Shown here piece after piece: positions 18,609 through 27,042 of a DNA stretch of 64,000 bases. Numbering within the stretch: the first letter of the stretch is position 1; each line of letters begins with the position of its first letter. Under the pieces are notes generated by a model. That model was not told the DNA's origin and did not search any database. It saw only the letters and a program-made list of their open reading frames with translations. Source of the DNA: RPQJ01 sp963754125 (GTDB lineage Bacteria > Pseudomonadota > Gammaproteobacteria > Steroidobacterales > Steroidobacteraceae); the NCBI GenBank assembly GCA_963754125.1, contig CAVWEX010000002.1:310001-374000 (forward strand), written 5' to 3'. A program made the translations under genes and the position numbers.

Positions 18609-19108
18609 GAGGCGGGCGGCGGGACGCGCGGGTCCGGTTGCGCGAGCACCTTGTCGGTCTGCGCGGCCCGGAACGCCTCGAGCGCCGCGAGGATCGCGGG
18701 CCGGGTGTTGCCGAGGATCGCCGCGGCGAGCAGCGCGGCGTTGGTGGCGCCCGCCGCGCCGATGGCGAGCGTGGCCACCGGGATGCCGGCCGGCATCTGA
18801 ACGATCGAGAGCAGCGAGTCGAGGCCGTTCAGGGTCTTCGACTGCACCGGCACCCCGAGCACCGGCAGCGTGGTCTTCGCCGCCGCCATGCCGGGCAGGT
18901 GCGCGGCGCCGCCGGCGCCGGCGATCAGCACCTCGAGCCCACGCTCGCGGGCCGAGGCCGCGTACTCGAACAGCAGGTCGGGTGTGCGGTGCGCCGACAC
19001 CACGCGCACCTCGTGCGGGACGCCGAGCTTCTCGAGCGTCTCGGAGGCGGTCCGCATCGTCTCCCAGTCGGAGGTCGACCCCATGATGATGCCGACGAGC
19101 GGATTCAT
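18605..19108 (-). CDS. purE: N5-CAIR mutase PurE
   Basis: PurE rearranges N5-CAIR to CAIR in purine biosynthesis. The 167-residue class I protein shows the nucleotide-binding start IIMGSTSDWETM, the conserved SAHRTPD and the AGAGGAAHLPGM loop. Its length agrees with the family. It is the first gene of a two-gene purE-purK unit with ATGA overlap; purC lies about 5 kb away. Confidence 0.96.
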   Translation of the reverse strand: MNPLVGIIMGSTSDWETMRTASETLEKLGVPHEVRVVSAHRTPDLLFEYAASARERGLEVLIAGAGGAAHLPGMAAAKTTLPVLGVPVQSKTLNGLDSLLSIVQMPAGIPVATLAIGAAGATNAALLAAAILGNTRPAILAALEAFRAAQTDKVLAQPDPRVPPPAS

Positions 19109-19138
19109 CGCGGCATTGTAGCACCGGCCGTCGCGGGC

Positions 19139-19651
19139 TCAGTCCGCGGCGGCGGCCAGCAGTTCGCGGAGTCGGCGGAACAATTGCCGTGCCGCGGTGG
19201 GCGGGCGCGAGCTCTGGCTCTCGGCGCGCGCCTGGCGGGCGAGGGCGCGCAACGGCTGCAGTTCCTCGGGACCGATGCGCGCGGCGAGCTCGGTCCACGC
19301 AGCCGGTTCGTCCGCGAGCAGGCGCTCGCGCCACTGCTCGATCACGTGCTCCCTCTGGACGCGCTGCCGGTCGGTCTCGGCGCGGCGCGCCAGCGACTGC
19401 CGGATCGGCTCGACGTCGATGTGACGCAGCAGCTTGCCGATGTACAGACGCTGGCGGACCCGGGCACCGTGGCTGGTGATGCGACGGCCGGCCATCACGG
19501 CGTCCCGCAGGTCGTCGGGGAGGTCGAGCGCTTCGAGTTCCGCCAGCGGCAGCTCGACGAGTTCCCAGCCGAGGTCCTGCAGGTCTCGGCTCTGGCGCTT
19601 GAGCTCGCTCTTGCTCGGGGGCTCCGCTTCGAAATCCGGCCGGTCGCTCAT
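19139..19651 (-). CDS. darP: Ribosome-associated protein DarP (YjgA/DUF615)
   Basis: DarP assists late 50S ribosomal subunit assembly. The product is ~170 residues (the E. coli protein is 183). It shows the family features KSELKRQSRDLQ, LIGKLLRH-type sequence read as YIGKLLRHIDVEPIRQ, and a C-terminal PPTAARQLFRRLREL. The start at 19651 (MSDRPDFE) was chosen; an upstream Met at 19669 is also in frame. It is divergent from pmbA, the same pairing as in E. coli (yjgA-pmbA). Confidence 0.92.
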   Translation of the reverse strand: MSDRPDFEAEPPSKSELKRQSRDLQDLGWELVELPLAELEALDLPDDLRDAVMAGRRITSHGARVRQRLYIGKLLRHIDVEPIRQSLARRAETDRQRVQREHVIEQWRERLLADEPAAWTELAARIGPEELQPLRALARQARAESQSSRPPTAARQLFRRLRELLAAAAD

Positions 19652-19728
19652 CGGCGCGGATGCTAGCACGGGCGGGCCGGCGGCCCGCCGCTGCTAGAAT
19701 GCCGGCCTTTACACCCCCGGGCACCATC

Positions 19729-21078
19729 ATGGCCATCGATCGATCCACCGCCGTCGCCGCCGAGGGTGCCGACCTGCTCGCGCTCGTGGAGCTGGCGCTC
19801 GAAGAGGCGCGCGTGCTCGGGGCCTCGCAGGCCGAGGCGGCCGTCAGCATGGACGTCGGCCTGTCGGTGTCGGTGCGCCTCGGCGAGGTGGAGACCATCG
19901 AGTACCAGCGCGACCGCGGCATGGCGGTCACGGTCTACTTCGACTCGCGCAAGGGCACGGCGAGCACCGCAGACCTCGGCGCCGACGCACTGCGCGAAAC
20001 GGTGGCGAAGGCGTGCAGCATCGCGCGCTTCACCGCGGCCGATCCCTGTGCGGGGCTCGCCGACCCGGACACGCTCGCGACGTCGTTTCCGGACCTTGAC
20101 CTCGCCCACCCGTGGGACGTCACGCCCGAGCGCGCCTGCGAGCTCGCGCTCGAGTGCGAGGCCGCGGCCCGGGCGGTCGATCCGCGCATCACGAACTCCG
20201 AGGGTGCGAGCGTCAGCACGCATCGCGGCGTGCGCGCCTTTGGCAATTCGCTCGGCTTCCTCGGTGCCTACCCCGGCACGGTGCACAGCTTGAGCTGCGC
20301 CGTGATCGGTACCGACGGCGAGGATATGGAGCGCGACTACTGGTACACGACCGCCCGCGACTGGCGGCAGCTCGAGACCGCCGTGGCCGTCGGTCGGCAC
20401 AGCGGCGAGCGCGCCGTGCAGCGGCTCGGCGCCCGGCAGCTCGGCACCATGCGCGTGCCGGTGCTGTTCGCGCCCGAAGTGGCGCGCGGGCTCGTGAGTC
20501 ACTTCGTCGGCGCGGTGCGCGGCGGCAGCCAGTACCGTCGCGCCTCGTTCCTGCTCGGGGCGGCGGGCCAGCCGGTGTTTCCGGACTGGTTCGCGATCTC
20601 CGAGCGGCCGCACCTGCCGCAGGCGCTCGCGAGCGCGCCCTTCGACCAGGAGGGCGTGGCGACCAGGGACCGCGAACTCGTGTCGGGCGGCGTGCTGCTC
20701 GGCTACGTGCTCGGCACCTACTCGGCGCGCAAGCTCGGGTTGCGCACCACCGGCAACGCGGGCGGCACGCACAACCTGCTCGTGCACGGGCGCGGCCACG
20801 ACTCCGAGGCGATGCTCGCGCTGATGGATCGCGGGCTGCTGGTCACGGAGCTGATGGGGCAGGGCGTCAACGGCGTGACGGGCGACTACTCGCGCGGCGC
20901 CGCGGGCTTCTGGATCGAGAACGGCCGCATCGCGTATCCCGTGCACGAGGTGACCATCGCGGGGAACCTCCGCGACATGTACCGCGGCATCGTGGAGGTC
21001 GGCTCCGACGTGGACGTGCGCGGCGGGATCCGCACCGGGTCCATCCTCGTCGAGCAGATGACCGTCGCCGGCGCCTGA
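19729..21078 (+). CDS. pmbA: Metalloprotease-related protein PmbA/TldE
   Basis: PmbA (TldE) partners TldD in processing of modified peptides and antitoxin degradation. It belongs to peptidase family U62 and lacks the HExxxH metal site carried by TldD. The 449-residue protein has the family blocks ITNSEGASV, FLGAYPGTVHS-like sequence, GNAGGTHNLLV and the C-terminal EVTIAGNLRDMYRGI. The start MAIDRS at 19729 gives the normal length. No tldD is visible in the window. Confidence 0.95.
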   Translation: MAIDRSTAVAAEGADLLALVELALEEARVLGASQAEAAVSMDVGLSVSVRLGEVETIEYQRDRGMAVTVYFDSRKGTASTADLGADALRETVAKACSIARFTAADPCAGLADPDTLATSFPDLDLAHPWDVTPERACELALECEAAARAVDPRITNSEGASVSTHRGVRAFGNSLGFLGAYPGTVHSLSCAVIGTDGEDMERDYWYTTARDWRQLETAVAVGRHSGERAVQRLGARQLGTMRVPVLFAPEVARGLVSHFVGAVRGGSQYRRASFLLGAAGQPVFPDWFAISERPHLPQALASAPFDQEGVATRDRELVSGGVLLGYVLGTYSARKLGLRTTGNAGGTHNLLVHGRGHDSEAMLALMDRGLLVTELMGQGVNGVTGDYSRGAAGFWIENGRIAYPVHEVTIAGNLRDMYRGIVEVGSDVDVRGGIRTGSILVEQMTVAGA

Positions 21079-21085
21079 GGGCGCG

Positions 21086-22438
21086 TCAGTCCGGTCGCAC
21101 CGGCGGCCGGATCAGCTCGAGCAGACTGCGACCGGCGAGGCTCGAGCCCAGCGCCTCGTCGGCGCTTCGTGCCGCTTCGTCCGCCACCGGCACCGCGCGC
21201 GGCGCCGGCCGGCGTGGATCGGGCGTCTCGTGGCGCACCGCCTCCAGGATCTCGTCGAGCCGGATCGACGCGAGGTCGCGCGCCGGCGCCACGGTGTCGT
21301 CCTCGACGTCGAGCACCAGCCCGTGCGCCTGCAGCGCGGTCACGATCCCGTCGAGCACCGTGCCCGGCACGGCCAGCCGCTCGGCGAGCTCGCCGATGCT
21401 CCAGCGCGCGTTGCCGGCGAGGAAGCGCTCGCCCACGAGGTACATCACCGACAGCGCGATCCGCTCTCGCAGTGCGCCGGTCATCGGGATCTCCGCGTGA
21501 CCGGTCCGCAGGTGCTCCGGGTGCTGCACGTAGAAGGAGAGCTGCGCGCCGAGCAGCAGGATGAGCCAGCTCAGGTACAGCCACACCAGGAACAGCAGCA
21601 CGACGGCGAAGCCCGCGTAGACGGCCGCCGTCTTCGCCGAATACACGACGATGCGGGCGAACAGCGCGCCCATGGCGGCCCAGAGGGCGCCGGCGAACAG
21701 CGCGCCGACGAACGCCGGGCCCGGCCGCACGCGGATGTTGGGCATGTAGACATACACGAACAGGAACAGCCCGATCATCATCACGTACGGCGTGAGGTGG
21801 ATGCGGCCCCCGGGGTCGCCCTCGAGTCCGGAGAGCCGCGCCACGACCTCGCTCGCCTCGAAGCTCGCGAGCAGCACCATGGCCATCACGGCGACGGCGG
21901 GCCCCACCAGCAGGACGATCAGGTACTCGCTCATCCGCCGCGCGAAGCTGCGCGGCCGCTCCACGTGCCAGACGAAATTGAGCGCTGCTTCCATCTTCTG
22001 GATCATCGACAGCGCGGTGTACAGCAGGAACGCGAAGCCCACCGTGCCGAGGATCGTCCCCTGCACGTTCTCGACGAAGCCCATGATGCTCGCGGCCAGC
22101 GCGTGGCCCTGCGCGCCGAGCGGCCGCAGGAATTCGTACAGGACGGGCTCGAGCTCACGGTGGTAGCCGAAGGCCTGCAGCACCGCGAAGGCGACGGCGA
22201 TCAACGGCACGATCGCGAACAGCGTCGAGTACACGAGGCTCATCGCGTGCAGGCCGAGCGCGTCGCGGGCGAGGTCGCGCAGCAGCGCGTACGCGTATCG
22301 CAGGGGCGCGAACACCCAGCGCAGCGGTCGCCCGCCGACGGCCTCGGGCAGGTCGAACAGCCAGTGCTCGAACTGGCGGCGCAGCGAAGGCAGGAGTTCT
22401 TTCGAGGGCGTCACGCGCGGCAAGCCTTGCACGGCCAC
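21086..22438 (-). CDS. YihY/BrkB family inner membrane protein with C-terminal extension
   Basis: This is a 450-residue integral membrane protein of the YihY family, once named ribonuclease BN. The first ~310 residues hold about six hydrophobic helices (for example YSTLFAIVPLIAVAFAVLQ and FAVVLLFLVWLYLSWLILLLG). The remaining ~130 residues are soluble and look winged-helix-like (ALSVMYLVGERFLAGNARWS). The family's function is unsettled. Start is GTG at 22438. It converges on pmbA with 7 bp between stops. Confidence 0.88.
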   Translation of the reverse strand: MAVQGLPRVTPSKELLPSLRRQFEHWLFDLPEAVGGRPLRWVFAPLRYAYALLRDLARDALGLHAMSLVYSTLFAIVPLIAVAFAVLQAFGYHRELEPVLYEFLRPLGAQGHALAASIMGFVENVQGTILGTVGFAFLLYTALSMIQKMEAALNFVWHVERPRSFARRMSEYLIVLLVGPAVAVMAMVLLASFEASEVVARLSGLEGDPGGRIHLTPYVMMIGLFLFVYVYMPNIRVRPGPAFVGALFAGALWAAMGALFARIVVYSAKTAAVYAGFAVVLLFLVWLYLSWLILLLGAQLSFYVQHPEHLRTGHAEIPMTGALRERIALSVMYLVGERFLAGNARWSIGELAERLAVPGTVLDGIVTALQAHGLVLDVEDDTVAPARDLASIRLDEILEAVRHETPDPRRPAPRAVPVADEAARSADEALGSSLAGRSLLELIRPPVRPD

Positions 22439-22467
22439 CGGGACCGGGCAAGTGCTAGATTCCCGGC

Positions 22468-23286
22468 ATGAGCCCGTCGCAGCGCGATTACCCGAGCCGC
22501 ATCGTCTGCCTCACGGAGGAGACCACCGAGGCGCTGTACCTGCTCGGCGAAGAGTGGCGCATCGTCGGGATCTCGGGATTCACCGTAAGGCCGCCGCGCG
22601 CCCGCAGGGAGAAGCCGCGCGTGTCGGCGTTCACCTCGGCGAAGCTCGAGCGCATCGTCGCGCTCGAGCCCGACCTCGTGCTCGGCTTCTCGGACCTGCA
22701 GGCGGACATCGCGGCCGAACTGGTGCGACGTGGCATCGAGGTGCACGTGTTCAACCAGCGCAGTGTCGCCGAGATCCTGCGCATGCTGCGCACGCTGGGC
22801 GGCATGATCGGCTGCGAAGCGAAGACCGCCGCGCTGGTGGATGGACTGCTGCACGGACTCGAGGCCGTGCGCGCCGCTGCAGCGGCCCTGCCGCGCCGTC
22901 CGCGGGTCTATTTCGAGGAGTGGGACGAGCCGCAGATCTCCGCGATCCGCTGGGTCTCGGAACTCATCGGCATCGCGGGCGGCGACGACGTCTTCCCCGA
23001 GCTCGCCGCGCAGTCGCTCGGACGCGACCGCATCGTCGCGGACCCTCTCGAGGTCGTGCGGCGGAAGCCCGACGTCGTGTTCGGTTCCTGGTGCGGCAAG
23101 AAATTCAACCCGCGCGCCCTCGCCGCGCGTCCCGGCTGGGCCGACGTGCCCGCCGTGCGCGACGGCGAGCTGCACGAGGTGAAGTCGTCGATCATCCTGC
23201 AGCCTGGTCCTGCCGCGCTCACGGACGGCGTGCGGGAGTTGCACCGCGTTATCTCGCGCTGGGCGCATCGTCGCGGCGGCGGATGA
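22468..23286 (+). CDS. Cobalamin-binding protein, BtuF-like, without signal peptide
   Basis: This 272-residue protein has the periplasmic-binding fold of the BtuF/FecB group (SRIVCLTEETTEALYLLG, LEPDLVLGFSDLQADI). The N-terminus MSPSQRDYPSRIVCL has no hydrophobic signal. It is either cytoplasmic or the true start lies elsewhere, though the divergent yihY start 29 bp upstream leaves no room for one. No btuC or btuD is adjacent. Annotation as a B12-binding protein is by family; ligand binding is not established. Confidence 0.8.
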   Translation: MSPSQRDYPSRIVCLTEETTEALYLLGEEWRIVGISGFTVRPPRARREKPRVSAFTSAKLERIVALEPDLVLGFSDLQADIAAELVRRGIEVHVFNQRSVAEILRMLRTLGGMIGCEAKTAALVDGLLHGLEAVRAAAAALPRRPRVYFEEWDEPQISAIRWVSELIGIAGGDDVFPELAAQSLGRDRIVADPLEVVRRKPDVVFGSWCGKKFNPRALAARPGWADVPAVRDGELHEVKSSIILQPGPAALTDGVRELHRVISRWAHRRGGG

Positions 23287-23294
23287 CGGCTGGG

Positions 23295-23367
23295 GTTCGC
23301 TGGGACGCCGTGAATACGTCCCTGTAGGCTCGCGCGCGACATCCATGTCGCGCGACGCCCAGCGAAC
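23295..23367. repeat. REP-like palindromic repeat element, copy A
   Basis: Outer arms GTTCGCTGGG (23295-23304) and CCCAGCGAAC (23358-23367) are exact complements. An inner perfect hairpin has arms CGCGCGACAT (23333-23342) and ATGTCGCGCG (23345-23354) with a 2-base loop. The segment between begins GACGCCGTGAA at 23304. That core recurs in inverted orientation in copy B about 200 bp away. It is non-coding. Confidence 0.75.
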
Positions 23368-23487
23368 TCAAGCCGTCACCCGTCGCCGGATCCGTTGCGG
23401 CGGTGATCGAGTCGTGAGGCAGCGTATTGACCGCACGCTTTTGCGACGGAGGTCGGACAAGCGATCTCTCGGCCGCCACGCGCTGCA

Positions 23488-23606
23488 GGGTTGAAGCCGC
23501 TTCGGGTCGGTTCGGCAGGGCGTCGCGCCGCAGGGACGCGGCGCGCGAGCCCCCAGGGATGGGTTCACGGCGTCCCTGCCGAACCGACCCGAAGCGGCTT
23601 CAACCC
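23488..23606. repeat. REP-like palindromic repeat element, copy B, with 33-bp perfect inverted repeat
   Basis: Arms 23488-23520 and 23574-23606 are perfect 33-base reverse complements around a 53-base spacer. Read on the minus strand, the spacer has the same GACGCCGTGAA core as copy A. It continues with CATCCCTGGGGGCTCGCGCG, matching copy A in most positions. The two copies are in opposite orientation, a BIME-like arrangement. The rest of the 23287-23659 gap shows no gene. Confidence 0.8.
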
Positions 23607-23659
23607 GGTCGATCGCGACGGATCGAAAGTCCGTTAACGCGCAACGCCACCAGGACGCG

Positions 23660-24568
23660 TCAGGCGGTCAATCTCCGCAGCGCCTCACGGTAATTCGCCG
23701 ACGTCTTGCGGATCACGTCGGCGGGCAGGTGCGGCCCGGGCGGGGTCTTGTCCCAGTCGAGCGTCTCGAGGTAGTCGCGCACGAACTGCTTGTCGAAGGA
23801 CGGCGGACTCGAGCCGGGCGCATAGGTGTCGACCGGCCAGAACCGCGACGAGTCGGGCGTCAGTGCCTCGTCGATGAGCACCAGCGTGCCGGCCTCGTCC
23901 ACGCCGAACTCGAACTTGGTGTCGGCGATGATGATGCCGCGCTCCAGCGCGTGCGCGGCTGCGAACTCGTACAGCGCGATCGCCGTGTCGCGCACCTGCG
24001 CGGCGAGCGGCGCCCCGATCGCGGCGACGATCGCCTCGAAGGCGACGTTCTCGTCATGCTGGCCACGCTCGGCCTTGGTGGCGGGCGTGAAGATCGGCTG
24101 GGGCAGCCGGTCCGCGAGCACCAGGCCCTGCGGCAACGCGATACCGCACACCTGCCCGGTGCGCTGGTAGTCCTTCCAGCCCGATCCGATCAGGTACCCG
24201 CGCACCACCGCCTCGACCGGCAACGCGCGCAGCCGGCGCACCACCATGCCGCGGTCGGCGACGAGCGCGCGCTCCGCCGGGTCGGGCACCGCGCGCTCGA
24301 GCGGGAAGTCGGCGAGGTGGTTCGGCACGATGTGCCGCGTCCGCGTGAACCAGAAATTCGAGATACTGGTGAGCACCCGACCTTTGCCCGGGATCGGGTC
24401 GGGCAGCACCACGTCGAAGGCGCTCAGGCGGTCGGTCGTCACGATCAGCATGTGCCGGTCGTCGATGGCGTAGATGTCGCGGACCTTTCCCTGGTGGATG
24501 CGCTGGAGTCCCGTCAGTCGCGACTCGTGCATCGGGGGCGATGAGGTGCTCGGTGGGGTGGCGGCCAT
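23660..24568 (-). CDS. purC: Phosphoribosylaminoimidazole-succinocarboxamide synthase (SAICAR synthetase)
   Basis: PurC joins CAIR and aspartate in an ATP-dependent step of purine synthesis, two steps after PurE/PurK. The ~302-residue protein is the longer form of the family (E. coli is 237). It has QGKVRDIYAID with the ATP loop, TDRLSAFDVVLPDPIPGKG, EAVVRGYLIGSGW and IIIADTKFEFG. An alternative Met lies at 24532 (MHESRL); neither start has a good ribosome binding site. It is divergent from djlA. Confidence 0.95.
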   Translation of the reverse strand: MAATPPSTSSPPMHESRLTGLQRIHQGKVRDIYAIDDRHMLIVTTDRLSAFDVVLPDPIPGKGRVLTSISNFWFTRTRHIVPNHLADFPLERAVPDPAERALVADRGMVVRRLRALPVEAVVRGYLIGSGWKDYQRTGQVCGIALPQGLVLADRLPQPIFTPATKAERGQHDENVAFEAIVAAIGAPLAAQVRDTAIALYEFAAAHALERGIIIADTKFEFGVDEAGTLVLIDEALTPDSSRFWPVDTYAPGSSPPSFDKQFVRDYLETLDWDKTPPGPHLPADVIRKTSANYREALRRLTA

Positions 24569-24678
24569 GCGTCGGTGTCCGGGAAGCAGAGGAGAGGGCG
24601 CGCGGGCGGGCTGATAACATACCGCCCGACCGCGGGCCGGCAGTGTTGCAGGCGCATTCCCCGACGGTCAAGGAAGCG

Positions 24679-25491
24679 ATGGGCTGGTACGGAAAGCTGA
24701 TTGGGGCGGCGTTCGGCGCCATCATCGGGCGCGGACTGCTCGGTGCGATCGTGGGCTTCGTCATCGGGCACCTGTACGACTCGCGAGTGGCTGCGGGACG
24801 GACGGGCACGGCCGGCGCACGCCATCGGGCGGGGCCGCCCGCCGCTGACCTGCAGGCGGCGTTCTTCCGCGCGACGTTCCAGGTGATGGGCCACGTCGCC
24901 AAGGCCGACGGTCGCGTGACCACGCAGGAGATCGACGCCGCGCGCGACGCAATGCGCCGCTTCTCGCTCGGCGAGCCGGAAATGCGCCGCGCGATCGACC
25001 TGTTCAACGAGGGCAAGGCCGCCGACTTCCCGCTCGAGGACGCGCTCGGCGAGCTGCGCTCCGGAACGGCCGGCCGCGAGGACCTGCGCCGCCTGTTCGT
25101 GCAGATCCAGCTCGAGGCGGCGCTGCGCGGCGGCGGCCTGAGCCCGCCGGTGCGAAGCGTGTTCGCGCGCATGTGCAGCGCGCTCGGCGTCTCGGCCATC
25201 GAGTTCGCTGCCCTCGAGGCCATGCTGCGGATGCGCGGCTTCGCCGGGGCGGCCGGCGCGGCCCGGCCGGCCTCCGACCGCCTCGCGGACGCCTACCAGG
25301 TGCTCGGCGTGGACGCCGGGGCGCCCGATGCCGACGTCACGCTCGCCTACCGGCGCCTCATGAGCCAGAACCACCCGGACAAGATGGTCGCGAACGGGCT
25401 GCCGCAGTCCATGGTCGAGGCGGCCCACGAGCGAACCCGGCGCATCCTCGACGCCTACGAGGTGGTCCGCAAACACCGTGGGATGAAGTAG
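24679..25491 (+). CDS. djlA: Membrane-anchored DnaJ-like co-chaperone DjlA
   Basis: DjlA stimulates DnaK at the inner membrane. The 270-residue protein has one Gly-rich N-terminal membrane helix (residues ~4-32). A TerB-like helical domain follows at ~55-175, and a C-terminal J domain (~205-270) carries the essential HPD in QNHPDK. The start MGWYGK follows AAGGA and gives the same length as the E. coli protein (271). The longer upstream in-frame reading was rejected. Confidence 0.94.
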   Translation: MGWYGKLIGAAFGAIIGRGLLGAIVGFVIGHLYDSRVAAGRTGTAGARHRAGPPAADLQAAFFRATFQVMGHVAKADGRVTTQEIDAARDAMRRFSLGEPEMRRAIDLFNEGKAADFPLEDALGELRSGTAGREDLRRLFVQIQLEAALRGGGLSPPVRSVFARMCSALGVSAIEFAALEAMLRMRGFAGAAGAARPASDRLADAYQVLGVDAGAPDADVTLAYRRLMSQNHPDKMVANGLPQSMVEAAHERTRRILDAYEVVRKHRGMK

Positions 25492-25536
25492 GCCGCGGTC
25501 CTGCTAGAGTTGGACGACCCTCCCCGGAGCCGCGCC

Positions 25537-26211
25537 ATGCAGACGCCCTGGATCGCCCCCTCGATACTTTCCGCGGATTTCGCGCGCCTCGGCGAGGAGG
25601 TGCGCGCGGTGCTCGACGCCGGTGCCGACATCGTGCACTTCGACGTGATGGACAACCACTACGTGCCGAACCTGACGATCGGGCCGCTGGTCTGCGAGGC
25701 CTTGCGCAAGGCCGGCATCGAGGCGCCGATCGACGTGCACCTGATGGTCAAGCCCGTGGACCGCATCGTGCCGGATTTCGCCAAGGCCGGCGCCACCTGG
25801 ATCACCTTCCATCCCGAGGCCAGCGAGCACGTGGATCGCACCATCGGGCTGATCCGCGAGGTCGGCTGCCGACCCGGCCTCGTGCTCAATCCGGCGACGC
25901 CGGTGCACTGGCTCGATCACGTGCTCGACAAGATCGACATGGTGCTGCTGATGTCGGTGAATCCCGGCTTCGGCGGCCAGTCGTTCATCCCCTCGGCGCT
26001 GCCGAAGATCGCAAAGGTGCGCGAGCTGATCGACCGCAGCGGCCGCGAGATCCGGCTCGAGGTGGACGGCGGCGTGAAGGTGGACAACATCGCCGCGGCC
26101 GCTGCGGCGGGCGCCGACACGTTCGTCGCGGGGTCGGCGATCTTCGGAGCCAAGGACTACCGTTCGACCATCACGGCCATGCGCGAGAAGATCGCGCAGG
26201 CCCGTCGGTAG
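25537..26211 (+). CDS. rpe: Ribulose-phosphate 3-epimerase
   Basis: Rpe interconverts ribulose-5-phosphate and xylulose-5-phosphate in the pentose phosphate pathway. The 224-residue TIM barrel has the conserved PSILSADFARL and HFDVMDNHYVPNLTIGP with metal ligands. VDVHLMV-type sequence reads IDVHLMVK, followed by MSVNPGFGGQ, LEVDGGV and the phosphate-binding AGSAIF. The ATG at 25537 matches the usual family start. The complementary enzyme gene rpiA is about 8 kb away. Confidence 0.96.
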   Translation: MQTPWIAPSILSADFARLGEEVRAVLDAGADIVHFDVMDNHYVPNLTIGPLVCEALRKAGIEAPIDVHLMVKPVDRIVPDFAKAGATWITFHPEASEHVDRTIGLIREVGCRPGLVLNPATPVHWLDHVLDKIDMVLLMSVNPGFGGQSFIPSALPKIAKVRELIDRSGREIRLEVDGGVKVDNIAAAAAAGADTFVAGSAIFGAKDYRSTITAMREKIAQARR

Positions 26212-26216
26212 AACGA

Positions 26217-26975
26217 CTACTCGTCGTCTTCCTCGTCCTCGTCGTCGTCCGCGGTGGTCGCCTTGCGGGAACGCATCGCGAGCGGCGAGGGCGCGCTCGG
26301 CTGGGCCGACATCTGCGCCGCCTTGCCCTTGAGCCGCGGACGCACGCCGAAGACGACCATGGTCTTGCCGCGCGCGGTGAGCAGCCCCTGCTCCTCGAGC
26401 ACCTTCAGCACCCGGCCGGCCATTTCGCGCGAGCAGCCGACGAGGCGCGAGAGTTCCTGGCGGCTCACCTTGATCTGCGTGCCCTCCGGATGCGACATCG
26501 CGTCGGGCTCGTTGCACAGGTCCATGATCGCGTGCGCCACGCGCCCGGTGACGTCCACGAACGCGAGGTCGCCGAGCTTGCGGTTGGTGCGGTCGAGGCG
26601 GCTCGCGAGCTGCGTGGCGAGCTCGAACAACAGCGTCGGGCTCTCGGCGGCGATCTGGCGGAAGCGCGGGTAGGTCATTTCCGCGAGCTCGCACTGGGAG
26701 CGCGTGCGCACCCAGGCGCTGCGCTGCGGCTGGTCGTTGAACAATCCCATCTCGCCGAAGAACTGGCCCTTGTTGAGGTAGGCCAGCACCATCTCGTTGC
26801 CTTCCTCGTCCTCGATCAGGACCTCGACCGAGCCCTTGATGACGTAGTACAGGACGTCGGGAACGTCGCCGGCGTGGATGAGCACTGTCTTCGACGGCAC
26901 CGCGCGGATGCGGCAGTAGCTCAGGAATCGGTTGATCGCCGGGATCTCGCTCAACGGTCGGCTGCCGGTCTCCAT
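26217..26975 (-). CDS. Crp/Vfr-like cyclic-nucleotide-binding transcription regulator with acidic tail
   Basis: This CRP-family activator has an N-terminal cyclic-nucleotide domain with GEMGLF and the phosphate-binding RSAWVR. The C-helix reads LDRTNRKLGDLAFVDVTGR: the cAMP-contacting Thr is kept, but the next residue (Ser128 in E. coli CRP) is Asn. The DNA-recognition helix CSREMAGRVLKVLE keeps the Arg-Glu...Arg set of CRP. The protein is 252 residues against ~210 for CRP. The extra C-terminal ~40 residues end in an Asp/Glu run. It converges on rpe with 5 bp between stops. cAMP or another ligand is possible. Confidence 0.88.
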   Translation of the reverse strand: METGSRPLSEIPAINRFLSYCRIRAVPSKTVLIHAGDVPDVLYYVIKGSVEVLIEDEEGNEMVLAYLNKGQFFGEMGLFNDQPQRSAWVRTRSQCELAEMTYPRFRQIAAESPTLLFELATQLASRLDRTNRKLGDLAFVDVTGRVAHAIMDLCNEPDAMSHPEGTQIKVSRQELSRLVGCSREMAGRVLKVLEEQGLLTARGKTMVVFGVRPRLKGKAAQMSAQPSAPSPLAMRSRKATTADDDEDEEDDE

Positions 26976-27042
26976 GCTCCCTACCCTATATTTATGTAAA
27001 ACCCGGTGGATTTAATAGCACCGCGGCAGTGGCCGCAAGCGC

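Noticed and set aside
23287..23659. Repeats checked as a possible CRISPR array or transposon end
   Set aside because: Only two elements in opposite orientation, no regular spacers, no transposase and no target duplication; REP-like fits better.
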